Of a stretch of 64,000 nt of DNA, positions 35,130-43,191 are shown piece by piece. The stretch comes from Candidatus Thorarchaeota archaeon. Its GTDB lineage: Archaea; Asgardarchaeota; Thorarchaeia; Thorarchaeales; Thorarchaeaceae. The notes under the pieces were generated by a model. That model saw nothing but the letters and a program-made list of their open reading frames with translations, had not been told where the DNA came from and ran no database searches. The stretch lies in assembly GCA_021498125.1 (NCBI GenBank), contig JAIZWL010000001.1, forward strand, positions 1,230,099 to 1,294,098. The letters are read 5' to 3'. Both the position numbers and the translations under genes were made by a program. The first letter of the stretch is position 1. Each line of letters starts with the position of its first letter.

Positions 35130-37111
35130 CACACGCTATGACGATACGAACATGCCTGCTTCAATTGGCCGCACTCTCCGACCCGTTCCTTCAGGTCGTT
35201 CTTGGCCTTGCTCTAGCCGGCACGATCATGTTGGCAGTCCTCTTCATGGTCTTGAATGACCGACGAAAAGCGGCTCGAAAGATCGACCTGTTGCTTCTTG
35301 ACCAGATGACTGTATCACTTGCCGATCTGCGTACGCTCCTTCGAAAGCCCCGTCTGGATACTGGCGCTCTCAGAGGGATCATCGGTCTCTGCAATGATGC
35401 CATACTGGGTTTTACCGGTACGACTGTAGTATCTGCTCCTCTTCTACGGGAACGCCTCCGTCGGTTGATACATGACGATTCTATTGTCAGAACTGCTCAA
35501 GAGGCCGATATGTGGAGCCTGTCTGATGCAACTGTGGCAAATCTGATTGAGGCTATCGCGAAGAGTGAGGGGATCGATATCATACGGACGAGGACGGGGG
35601 ATTATGTAGTCGTGTCATACCTCAAGAGTCGCTTTCATGACGATCTTCAATTTCAAGGCCGTATCGATATCAAGAATGAGGCGCAGCGTCTTGGTGCTGA
35701 GCAATCTGATCTGATCGAGATGGTCTATTCTTGGGGCTGGGACATCATTGAGGTCTCTGACGATGTACTCGCCTCGACTGACTGGGTCCGCGTGCTCTTA
35801 GAGCGGATGGTTCTCTCTGAAGGCCGATTGAATCCAGAAGAGGCTGCGACTGCGATTGGTGTGTCAATCGACGATCTCTTTCGGTTACTCAAACGGTTAG
35901 ATTGGAAGACTATTACTGCTACTGATGGTGGTCTCATCCCTCTTCACACGGTGGAAGAATATCTGAGCGACCGCATTGAGCGAAATGGCATTGTTGATCT
36001 TAATGAGGCATCTGAGCATTTTGGCCTCTCGCACGATTCGTTGCTCAAGATTCTACGGAATATTGACCGTCAGATCATAGAGACCACTAGTGGTGAGGCT
36101 GTAACCCTTGATTACATCCGCCGGCAGGTGGATGCAAGCATACGCATGTCTGGCTGGGCCCATCCGGAGGACATTGCAGACCTGTTGGGAATCGATCCGC
36201 GTCTTGTTGTTCAGGTTCTTCGTTCAGAGGAGGAGTACCGCCGTGTCGCCGATGGCCGATACATCTCACTAAGATTCTTCCGTGACTGGCTGCTTGATCT
36301 CATCAACGACCAAGGTATCATTCCACTGGATTTGATTGAGAAGGAGTGGGGTCTCTCCCGTGTGGATGTTCGAGTCCTGATCAAACGTTTCGGCATCAAG
36401 ACGACCACGACCACCTCTGGAGACCTTCTCTCCTTGCAGTGGGCCCGCGATAGAATCAATGCAAAGATCGAGTCGGGGGAGTCGGTCTCTCCAGAATATG
36501 TGGCACGTGAATTCAATGTTGAGATCGGGGTCGCGGTTGCACTTATTGCAAATGTCGAGTCGTCGGCATATCAGACCCATGATGGCCGCTTGGTTCCTGA
36601 GCGTATCTTGCGTGAAGACCTTCGTAAGCGATTCATTGCTAAAGGGGTCATTGATCCCGAGAAGGAGGCCCATCGACTAGGGCTTGATGTGTCCGTGGTT
36701 GAGCGTCTTGTTGATTCACTGGCGGTTGATGCTGTTGAGACCAATCATGGAGCGCGTGTCTCGATTGCAGGAATACTGAAGTACATACGAAAGCGCCTTG
36801 ATGACAACGGGGTTGCCGATCTTGCTAAGGTCGCTGAGAGTTCAGGGATCGATTACAAGACTCTAGTGTCTCTACTTGAACGGAGATTGCTTGATACCGA
36901 AACGCTCGTTGACGCGGCACAGTGTGTTGTACGCACCGACTGGGTCAAGAAGGTCATTGAGCCTTTGGCAAGCACAGGTCAGATCCCTGTCACTGAATTC
37001 GCAAAGAAATACAATATTCGCCGTCGGGCCGCCCTGCACCTTCTTCGAGTCTTTCTAAAGGGTGCCTACATAAAGTCACGTGATCTCTTCATTGCTGTTC
37101 CGTCGGCCTGA
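35126..37111 (+). CDS. Membrane-anchored protein with ~10 winged-helix repeats (UFL1/DDRGK1-like)
   Basis: 661 residues. A transmembrane helix lies at about 14-36, then a basic patch and a helical linker. From about residue 110 to the end come about ten consecutive units of about 55 residues, each with the pattern G-x-[IV]-(x2)-(x)-A-x-x-x-G-[IL] ... hydrophobic ... D-G ... (examples GIVDLNEASEHFGLSHDSLL, GIIPLDLIEKEWGLSRVDVR, GVIDPEKEAHRLGLDVSVVE). These are winged-helix repeats, as in the eukaryotic E3 UFL1 and its membrane partner DDRGK1. Membrane anchor plus repeat array is like a fusion of the two. UFL1-family homologues have been reported in Asgard archaea. There is no cysteine active site or RING. 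It is coupled to the P-type ATPase gene by a 4-base overlap. Confidence 0.7.
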   Translation: MTHAMTIRTCLLQLAALSDPFLQVVLGLALAGTIMLAVLFMVLNDRRKAARKIDLLLLDQMTVSLADLRTLLRKPRLDTGALRGIIGLCNDAILGFTGTTVVSAPLLRERLRRLIHDDSIVRTAQEADMWSLSDATVANLIEAIAKSEGIDIIRTRTGDYVVVSYLKSRFHDDLQFQGRIDIKNEAQRLGAEQSDLIEMVYSWGWDIIEVSDDVLASTDWVRVLLERMVLSEGRLNPEEAATAIGVSIDDLFRLLKRLDWKTITATDGGLIPLHTVEEYLSDRIERNGIVDLNEASEHFGLSHDSLLKILRNIDRQIIETTSGEAVTLDYIRRQVDASIRMSGWAHPEDIADLLGIDPRLVVQVLRSEEEYRRVADGRYISLRFFRDWLLDLINDQGIIPLDLIEKEWGLSRVDVRVLIKRFGIKTTTTTSGDLLSLQWARDRINAKIESGESVSPEYVAREFNVEIGVAVALIANVESSAYQTHDGRLVPERILREDLRKRFIAKGVIDPEKEAHRLGLDVSVVERLVDSLAVDAVETNHGARVSIAGILKYIRKRLDDNGVADLAKVAESSGIDYKTLVSLLERRLLDTETLVDAAQCVVRTDWVKKVIEPLASTGQIPVTEFAKKYNIRRRAALHLLRVFLKGAYIKSRDLFIAVPSA

Positions 37112-37152
37112 ATCCCATTTGTATATACTCTATATATCTATTGAAGGAACTT

Positions 37153-37161
37153 CATATATAG
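37153..37161 (+). promoter_or_regulatory. TATA-like promoter for panB
   Basis: CATATATAG about 30 bases before the panB start, in a region of alternating TA (also TATATACTCTATATATC at 37122-37138). Archaeal TATA boxes lie about 26 bases upstream of the transcription start, which would put the start near 37183. Confidence 0.5.
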
Positions 37162-37192
37162 CCGAACCGCTTCCTATATTGTGGAGATTCCT

Positions 37193-38047
37193 GTGGCTCG
37201 AGTCACGACTTACAAGATCCGCACGATGAAAAAGAAAGGTAAGAAGATCGTCATGCTCACTGCGTATGACGCTCCCACTGCTCAGATCCTAAGTGAGAGT
37301 GGCGTGGATATCATTCTTGTCGGTGATTCTGTAGGTAACTCCCTTCTCGGCTACGAGAGTACGATCCCTGTTACTCTTGATGATGTCATTCATCATTGCG
37401 CTGCTGTCAGACGTGGTAATCCCCGTAGTCTTGTTGTTGGTGATATGCCCTTCATGACTTACAAGGTCAGTGTTGAGCAGGCACTTGAGAACTGTGCAAG
37501 AATGTTGCAGGAGGGTGGTGCAGAGGCCGTGAAGCTTGAAGGCGGTGGTCCCGTTGTTGAGACCGTTCGTGCAGTTGTTGATGCGGGCATTCCCGTCATG
37601 GGCCACATAGGACTTACTCCTCAGTCCGTCTTTGAGTTCGGAGGCTATCGTGTTCAAGGTCGTACTGCGGAGGCAACTCGAAAGCTGGTCGAGGATGCTA
37701 AGAGGCTGGAAGAGGCTGGCGTGTTCTCTCTGGTCATCGAGCTAGTCCCATCTGAGACCGCAAAGATGATCACAGAGTCTGTTGATATCCCCACAATTGG
37801 TATTGGTGCCGGCCCATACTGTGATGGGCAGGTCTTGGTCCTATGGGATTTACTTGGGTTGTTTGAGGACTTCAAGCCGAAGTTTGTCAAGCAATATGCC
37901 AATATTCGTCGTGTCATCACAGAGGCGGTCTCGGCCTATACCGACGATGTTCGGTCTGGCAAGTTCCCTGATAAGGAACATAGTTTTGAGATGTCAGAAG
38001 AAGAGTCGGGTCGGCTCTACGGACGAGCAAAGCCGACCGAGGAATAA
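37193..38047 (+). CDS. panB: 3-methyl-2-oxobutanoate hydroxymethyltransferase (ketopantoate hydroxymethyltransferase)
   Basis: About 284 residues, the usual length. It adds a hydroxymethyl group from methylene-tetrahydrofolate or its archaeal analogue to 2-oxoisovalerate, the first step to pantothenate and CoA. Motifs: MLTAYDAPTAQ, LVGDSVGNSLLGY, GDMPFMTY, AEAVKLEGG, MGHIGLTPQSVFEFGGY, and IGIGAGPYCDGQVLVLWDLLG. Mg2+ is held by Asp residues of the AYDA and GDSVGN motifs. GTG 37193 has GGAG six bases upstream; GTG 37181 is the longer choice. It is a stand-alone unit after the winged-helix-repeat gene. Confidence 0.95.
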   Translation: MARVTTYKIRTMKKKGKKIVMLTAYDAPTAQILSESGVDIILVGDSVGNSLLGYESTIPVTLDDVIHHCAAVRRGNPRSLVVGDMPFMTYKVSVEQALENCARMLQEGGAEAVKLEGGGPVVETVRAVVDAGIPVMGHIGLTPQSVFEFGGYRVQGRTAEATRKLVEDAKRLEEAGVFSLVIELVPSETAKMITESVDIPTIGIGAGPYCDGQVLVLWDLLGLFEDFKPKFVKQYANIRRVITEAVSAYTDDVRSGKFPDKEHSFEMSEEESGRLYGRAKPTEE

Positions 38048-38054
38048 TTGATTA

Positions 38055-38264
38055 TTATTCTGCTTCTACTGTTCTGTTTAGCGCGGTAATGAGATCGTCA
38101 ACGGGAATCCCGTGTACCGCAGCGCCTTGCTCGATATTCTCAAATCGTGCTGCAATACATCCAACACAATGAAGGCCATACTCCATGAATGTACTGACAG
38201 TGTCAGGCCATTTCATTACGACTTCAGTGATGCTCATATCCTTGGTGATCGTCTGTTCGTTCAT
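38055..38264 (-). CDS. DUF1858 domain protein (Cys-pair small protein)
   Basis: 69 residues: ITKDMSITEVVMKWPDTVST, FMEYGLHCVGCIAARFENIE, GIPVDDLITALN. This is the DUF1858 pattern: an N-terminal 'ItkdmtI.evv..yP....vf...Gl.C.gC' and a CxxC. Such proteins are linked to redox chemistry, often with hybrid-cluster or disulfide enzymes. The CVGC pair is present. It is convergent with panB. Its role here is unknown. Confidence 0.85.
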   Translation of the reverse strand: MNEQTITKDMSITEVVMKWPDTVSTFMEYGLHCVGCIAARFENIEQGAAVHGIPVDDLITALNRTVEAE

Positions 38265-38347
38265 TGTTCTCAGCCTATTGAGTTAACTATTGTAAAGTAT
38301 CTGGGATGTGTATTTATGCATTGTGTTATTGGCTCCGCTTCCGAGTG

Positions 38348-39316
38348 TCAGGTACTCTTGTCTGAACGGATGCTCAGTCTTGTCCCAACTGCTGATGGAA
38401 ATAATCTCTTTGGTACGGCATCAGCAAAAGCCTTGAGTGCTCGCCATCCTGTACAGTGGCCCACCAAAAGGATCTCTGGGTCCAATCTGGATAGATCCTG
38501 TATTGTTGCTTCTATCTTGTCGCTGCTGGCCCCTGAGAGGTGAAGTCCACCGACGACGGCTGCTATTCTCTTCTCGCCGGTCAATCGGATTGCATGTCGG
38601 GTCATATTCACGATACCCGCGTGACTACACCCTGAGATGATCACTAGGCCTCGATCACGCACGTTAAGAATTAGGCATCTGTCATCTATGATTTGCTGGT
38701 CGTCCTCCCACTTGCCATCGATAAGTATCTCGTGGCCAGAGTATCCCAGTTCATACGGCGTATTTCGTGGGACTTCTCCACTCACCAAGAACATGTCCTC
38801 TTGTAGAAGTTCGGGGTCTCGACTAAAGATCAATTCGCCTCCGAGATTCTGAATCTCCTGTTCGGACAAAATATCAGGAAGCAATCTTCGCTTTTCTACA
38901 TCGGCTCTTCTAGCTACTGATCGAGAATGAAACATTCGTGGATGTACATGGACAGGGATGTGCCGTGATCCTGTCTGCTCGAGAATCCAGCGGAGGCCAC
39001 CAAAATGATCCCAATGGCCGTGGGACATGACAATCTCATCTATCGTGCTGGTATCCAAATCGAGTGATGCAAAATTATGGGCGATGAGCTCATCTGACGG
39101 TCCGGTATCGTAGAGAACGGTCTTTGTCACCTGATCCACTGTGGCACGGACTAAGACTGATAGACCGTGGCCTGCCCACAGGTACCGGGGATTGCCTCTC
39201 TCACCCACCCAGTCTGTTGGAAAGGTGATCTGCCCTGCTTCGTCCTTTGCTCCGCCTATCATGTTGTCAACAACAATTGTGGTCTCCGCGGTGTCCACTG
39301 TCTTGATGTTCCACAC
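38348..39316 (-). CDS. Metallo-beta-lactamase fold hydrolase
   Basis: 322 residues. The metal motif HxHxDH is present (MSHGHWDHFGGL), with a following HVHPRMFHS and GCSHAGIVNMTRHA, and GLHLSGASS at the C-terminal side. The layout (long insert after the motif, LYDTGPSDELIAHNFASLDL) matches the archaeal group near MJ0301, annotated as dihydropterin ribofuranosyl-aminobenzene 5'-phosphate synthase-like in pterin synthesis. That function is not proven by the sequence. The GTG start has GAGGT eight bases upstream. It follows an SCP2 gene on the same strand with 13 bases between them. Confidence 0.88.
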   Translation of the reverse strand: MWNIKTVDTAETTIVVDNMIGGAKDEAGQITFPTDWVGERGNPRYLWAGHGLSVLVRATVDQVTKTVLYDTGPSDELIAHNFASLDLDTSTIDEIVMSHGHWDHFGGLRWILEQTGSRHIPVHVHPRMFHSRSVARRADVEKRRLLPDILSEQEIQNLGGELIFSRDPELLQEDMFLVSGEVPRNTPYELGYSGHEILIDGKWEDDQQIIDDRCLILNVRDRGLVIISGCSHAGIVNMTRHAIRLTGEKRIAAVVGGLHLSGASSDKIEATIQDLSRLDPEILLVGHCTGWRALKAFADAVPKRLFPSAVGTRLSIRSDKST

Positions 39317-39329
39317 AATGCTGACCTCT

Positions 39330-39752
39330 TCAAAGAACCATGTGTTCGAGTCCGAGTTCCTTTAGAACCTCGGGATAGATCTTGTAGAGCGGCTTGATCT
39401 TCGATAGCAGCCCCAACGCCTTTGCTATCGATCCCTGCATCTTGACTTGGCCTCGTGCCATTGCCACGGTCACGTTCAACTTGCCCTGCCAGAACTTGTT
39501 TGTGGTCTCAGAAGTGCTCCACACAACAATCTCTGGTTCCACGGTCGAGTCAAAGGAGATTGTCCCAAGTTCTCCATCAGGCCCGGGGTTCTTGAAATCA
39601 ATTGTGAGCTGGACATCTGGCTGGACAATATCAAAACGTACAATGAATGGCGACTTCTTCATCTTGGCCATAATCTCTTTATGCTCTTGGGCCTTCTCCC
39701 AAAAGCGCGTGAATACCTCTTTGAACTGTTCTGCACTCTCGTAAAATGGCAT
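39330..39752 (-). CDS. SCP2-family sterol/lipid carrier-like protein
   Basis: 140 residues from ATG 39752, which has GAGG nine bases upstream (the frame stays open 42 codons further back, with no homology there). The SCP2 fold is suggested by IVQPDVQLTIDFKN, TISFDSTVEPEIVVWSTSET and KLNVTVAMARGQVKMQGSIA, then a C-terminal helix (LSKIKPLYKIYPEVLKELG). SCP2 proteins bind acyl chains or CoA esters in a hydrophobic pocket. It lies with the metallo-beta-lactamase gene. It fits the acyl-CoA theme of the window. Confidence 0.85.
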   Translation of the reverse strand: MPFYESAEQFKEVFTRFWEKAQEHKEIMAKMKKSPFIVRFDIVQPDVQLTIDFKNPGPDGELGTISFDSTVEPEIVVWSTSETTNKFWQGKLNVTVAMARGQVKMQGSIAKALGLLSKIKPLYKIYPEVLKELGLEHMVL

Positions 39753-39993
39753 TGCGTTTTCCTCACTGCTACATATACGTGTACGGCCAGATAGAAACGT
39801 TACGTTTTTCGATTCTGGGCCACTTGTCATTCTATTATGACCGTGTATGTGGGTATTTGAACAATCCATGCGATTCAATGTTCACGATTCCGATTAACCG
39901 TTTGTGACCCCTCTCTCATGGGATGTCCCTTCCATATTTGTGCACACAAATGTTATCTTGAATATTAGCTAATAGTTCTAGTGTGGTGGGAAT

Positions 39994-40893
39994 TTGACAG
40001 GAATCAAATCGGTGTTGAACAAGATTCTTGATGTGTATCTTGACCAAGGTGTCGTCGAAATGTTCTTGGCCGGGCCACGAGTTGTCATTCGAGTTGGTAA
40101 CGACCAAATTGTGGTCCCTGGCAAATGGCTGAGTCCAGAAGTGTTGTCTAAGATCACTGAGCGCTTCTACTCGGTTCCAAATCTGACAAGCCAGATCAAA
40201 GTTGTTCACGCGCTGCGTCGGATGCTTGATAGCTTCATGTATCTGGACCTTGTCAATATCGATAAGGAACTTGACAGCCTTGAGTATATACTGAAAAGAA
40301 GGTTTTCTAAAAAGAAAAAGAAAAAATCCGGTTCTCGGCAATTGGTCTTTCGATCAAATCCCCCTGGGATTGTTCATTTCAGATTCATTGAAGACCAGAA
40401 AAAGTACTTGCTAGTTAGTGATTCATCTGCAAATACCGAAACTCTTCATGAGCTCCCCATGGTGTATCAACTAAGGCAGCATTGGCCTTTTGGAACCGTG
40501 TTAAAGAGTTTCAGTCTTCTACACGAGCATCACTATGGTTGGAGACGCATATTCGAGCTTGACGCGATTGCCATTAACAAGAGCGATCTCTTCATTTTCG
40601 AGATGAAGAATAAAACGTACTCCGATCCATCCGGTCTCCTATTACACTTTAGAGATGCAGCTCTGACCATTCGTAAATGGACTCAAAAGATGGGACTGCC
40701 CATTAGTAAACTGGTCCCGATCATTTACTTGCGGCATGAGAGCGACACACTCTCCCCGTTCTTTAATCATCTCTTCTATTCGTCCGTACAACAAGGTATC
40801 TCTGATGAGTTCATACGCTCTCTTCGGGCATTTCCACTCTCTCATAGCACAGACGAATTTCAGAAACATGTGCTTCTCGAACATAGCTCATAG
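39994..40893 (+). CDS. PD-(D/E)XK nuclease-like protein, orphan
   Basis: 299 residues. The N-terminal half (to about 115) is of unknown fold and ends in a Lys cluster (KRRFSKKKKKKSG). The C-terminal half holds a restriction-endonuclease-like core: FELDAIAINKSDLFIFEMKN, with Asp190 and Glu203-x-Lys205 as the D...ExK site, followed by a helix (FRDAALTIRKWTQKMG) and a strand (LVPIIYLRH). The usual acidic residue before it may be the Glu in YGWRRIFE. No methyltransferase or other defence gene is nearby. Start is TTG after GGTGGG. It could act in DNA repair, defence or RNA cleavage. Confidence 0.6.
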   Translation: MTGIKSVLNKILDVYLDQGVVEMFLAGPRVVIRVGNDQIVVPGKWLSPEVLSKITERFYSVPNLTSQIKVVHALRRMLDSFMYLDLVNIDKELDSLEYILKRRFSKKKKKKSGSRQLVFRSNPPGIVHFRFIEDQKKYLLVSDSSANTETLHELPMVYQLRQHWPFGTVLKSFSLLHEHHYGWRRIFELDAIAINKSDLFIFEMKNKTYSDPSGLLLHFRDAALTIRKWTQKMGLPISKLVPIIYLRHESDTLSPFFNHLFYSSVQQGISDEFIRSLRAFPLSHSTDEFQKHVLLEHSS

Positions 40894-40967
40894 ATGATTC
40901 GAGGTACTGATTGCTCTGATTATCGGCTTGATGAATGTATGCGAGCGGCGATCAAGTAGTTGGTCTT

Positions 40968-42260
40968 CTATGCGGCAAGTAGATAGGTCTCAAGCTCCCA
41001 TGAGCTAATGGTAGTTGTTTCACCACTTGCTTCCCTGTTGAATTCGTTCCATGCCTTTCGGCCAAGATTGATGATCTCATCGGCCAGTGATCTTCCAAGG
41101 GCATCACGGACAGTGTTGTCCTGTTTCAGGGCGGCCAGTGCCTCAAGCAAGTTAGTTGGGAGCGCTTCGTATTCATTGCCATGTGTGAATAGGTCTTCGG
41201 TCACTGGTTCCGGAGGTTGTAGTCCTTTATCTATGCCGTCCAGTCCTGCTGCAAGAATTGCTGCGGTTGCAAGATAGGGACTTGCCAATGGATCCGGACA
41301 TCGGATCTCGATTCTCGCAGCGGATTTGGCGGGGCCAAACTGAGGAACTCGGATCATTGCAGTTCTGTTTCGTGGCCCCCATGCTATGAGTGTTGGAGCC
41401 TCGAATCCGGGCCTGAGACGACGAAATGAGTTTATTGTAGATGCGACAATTGCAGTCAATGCAGGGGCATGTTCAAGGATGCCGGCGACATAGTGCTGAG
41501 CGAGTTCGGAGAGATTGCCTGTGCTATCCGTTGCAAATAGGTTTGTGTTCGTCTTTGTATCCCAAAGACTCTGGTGTAGATGCATTCCGTTGCCGGGGGC
41601 ACCACTCATTGGTTTAGGCATGAACGTTGCGACGCACCCCTTGCTCATTGCTAGTTCACTGATGGCCAATCGTGCCATTGTGACCCAGTCTGCTTCCTCC
41701 AGTGCATCAGTATGTTGAATTCCGATCTCGTGTTGGCTCTTCCCGACTTCATGATGATGTGATGTTGTCGCAACACCAAGATAGTCGAGGACCTCGATCG
41801 CCTCTCTTCTGAACGGGAGACCTTGATCCTGTGGTGGTGACGATAGATAGCCTCCGTTGTCTATTGGTCTGATCCCATTATTATCACCGGCTAGGAGATA
41901 GAATTCCAATTCGCTCCCGACAAGAAGTCTCATGTCGCGTTCCAGTGCGGCAGTGGCTCCCTTTTTCAGAACTTGCCTGACATCATGTGGATGTGTTTGT
42001 CTATTGGTATCCACGATCTCGCAGAGAGTAAATGCGGCAGCAGGATCCCACGGTTGAACGATGGGCCGCTCAAAAAGAGGCCGGAGCAGCAGATCGCTCG
42101 TATTCACACTCTCCAGTGCTGGGACTGAAGAGCCATCAAACCATACTCCCTGCGCCCACACGTTCTGTTTTTTTTCATAACCGACCTCAACGGAACGAGT
42201 TGTGCCATGTACTGTAGAAAAGAGCAATCTAAGGAATCGTGGTCTTGTGAACTGAAGCAA
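40968..42260 (-). CDS. Glutamine synthetase-like enzyme (type I family)
   Basis: 430 residues, a little short at the N-terminus compared with GlnA. It starts RFLRLLFSTVHGTTRSVEV (beta-grasp domain), then FDGSSV, the catalytic SELEFYLL (ExE), SHHHEVGKSQHEIG, GAPGNGMHLHQSLWD and APTLIAWGPRNRTAMIRVP, all hallmarks of the family. So the ATP- and metal-binding parts look intact. It may be a true GlnA or one of the gamma-glutamyl-amine/polyamine ligases. The next usual loop reads RPLFERPIVQPW where many have PDxxT. TTG start nine bases after GGAG. It is divergent from an Lrp-type regulator, which likely senses an amino acid. Confidence 0.88.
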   Translation of the reverse strand: MLQFTRPRFLRLLFSTVHGTTRSVEVGYEKKQNVWAQGVWFDGSSVPALESVNTSDLLLRPLFERPIVQPWDPAAAFTLCEIVDTNRQTHPHDVRQVLKKGATAALERDMRLLVGSELEFYLLAGDNNGIRPIDNGGYLSSPPQDQGLPFRREAIEVLDYLGVATTSHHHEVGKSQHEIGIQHTDALEEADWVTMARLAISELAMSKGCVATFMPKPMSGAPGNGMHLHQSLWDTKTNTNLFATDSTGNLSELAQHYVAGILEHAPALTAIVASTINSFRRLRPGFEAPTLIAWGPRNRTAMIRVPQFGPAKSAARIEIRCPDPLASPYLATAAILAAGLDGIDKGLQPPEPVTEDLFTHGNEYEALPTNLLEALAALKQDNTVRDALGRSLADEIINLGRKAWNEFNREASGETTTISSWELETYLLAA

Positions 42261-42361
42261 TCTTTGTATCTCCGGCGCCGATTCGGCAGTTCGGAGGGTT
42301 ACTAAAATATTATCCCGCCAATCACAGAAAGACTTTCATATTATTTCGAAAATAAAGAGTC

Positions 42362-42880
42362 ATGCACGAAAAAAATTCGGTAGCCTTAGATCCAACTGAC
42401 ATCAGGATCCTTGAGATCCTCCAAGAAGATTGCAAAAAACGCATTGCTGATATTGCGAAAGAAGTCGGGCGTGGGATATCAAGTGTGCATGCCCGGATAA
42501 AGGCCCTTGAGGCTAATGGCGTTATCAATGCCTACCGCTGTGTAATCAATCCTGCGGCAGTCAAGAGATCCACCTTGGCGTTCATTTTGATTCGTGTCAG
42601 ATATCGTGCTCCGGGAACTGATGAGGTGCTCTCTCAGCGCGATCTCTGTAAGGAGCTTGCAAAGCATCCCTATGTCCAAGAGGTCCATGTCTTGAGCGGC
42701 GAGTTTGATGTCCTTCTAAAAGTTCGAACTGGCAACGTAGAGGAGATCAACTCATTCATTGTAGACTTTCTCCGTGAGATCCCCGCCGTTGAGCGAACTC
42801 ACACAATGTTCACAATGGACACGTATCTTGAGACCTCAGAGATTCGTGATCTCCAAAATCGAAGTCAGGAATTTCATTGA
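42362..42880 (+). CDS. Lrp/AsnC-family transcription regulator
   Basis: 172 residues. N-terminal winged helix (DPTDIRILEILQEDCKKRIA, EVGRGISSVHARIKALEANG) and a C-terminal RAM ligand domain (SGEFDVLLKVRTGNVEEINS, REIPAVERTHTMFTMDTYLE). Members bind amino acids and control amino-acid metabolism as dimers to octamers. The divergent glutamine synthetase-like gene is the obvious target. The 101-base spacer has a near-palindrome TTATTTCGAAAATAA at 42341-42355, a candidate operator or promoter element. The ATG 42362 is used. Confidence 0.9.
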   Translation: MHEKNSVALDPTDIRILEILQEDCKKRIADIAKEVGRGISSVHARIKALEANGVINAYRCVINPAAVKRSTLAFILIRVRYRAPGTDEVLSQRDLCKELAKHPYVQEVHVLSGEFDVLLKVRTGNVEEINSFIVDFLREIPAVERTHTMFTMDTYLETSEIRDLQNRSQEFH

Positions 42881-42958
42881 GTCGTACTTTTCTGTAGGTG
42901 ATCCCTCCAGAATGAGTTGTCACTTTAGACAATATTACGATTGTTCATACTCTTTGCA

Positions 42959-43108
42959 CAGGTTTCCGGCTCTGTGTGAAAAGTCAGTGAAATAGTGATC
43001 ATGAGTAGCATGAACACCATTTTGCGATCGAATCCAAAACGTTTCGGAATCCATTCTGACTTGAACGATCTATATCTGTGGACTTTTCACACAGCTCCCA
43101 GGTTTCCG
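42959..43108. mobile_element. MITE-like element: terminal inverted repeats with 10-bp flanking repeats
   Basis: CAGGTTTCCG occurs at both ends (42959-42968 and 43099-43108). Just inside them lie inverted repeats: CTGTGTGAAAAGTC (42972-42985) and GACTTTTCACACAG (43081-43094), 14 perfect bases. The enclosed ~130 bases carry no gene. A 10-bp target duplication and inverted ends are the marks of a non-autonomous insertion (MITE). No second copy of the ends was found in this window. The stretch lies between the Lrp regulator and the next operon, so nothing coding is cut. Confidence 0.55.
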
Positions 43109-43191
43109 AAGAGATTAAGTATCACCATGCGTTGAGCATTCCTTACAAAAGGCCTCCCGATGAGGAGGTAAAAGGAAGGACGTTTTGAGAG

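Noticed and set aside
39394-39744. Plus-strand open frame over the SCP2 gene
   Set aside because: The minus-strand frame has the SCP2 pattern, a good ribosome site and operon spacing.
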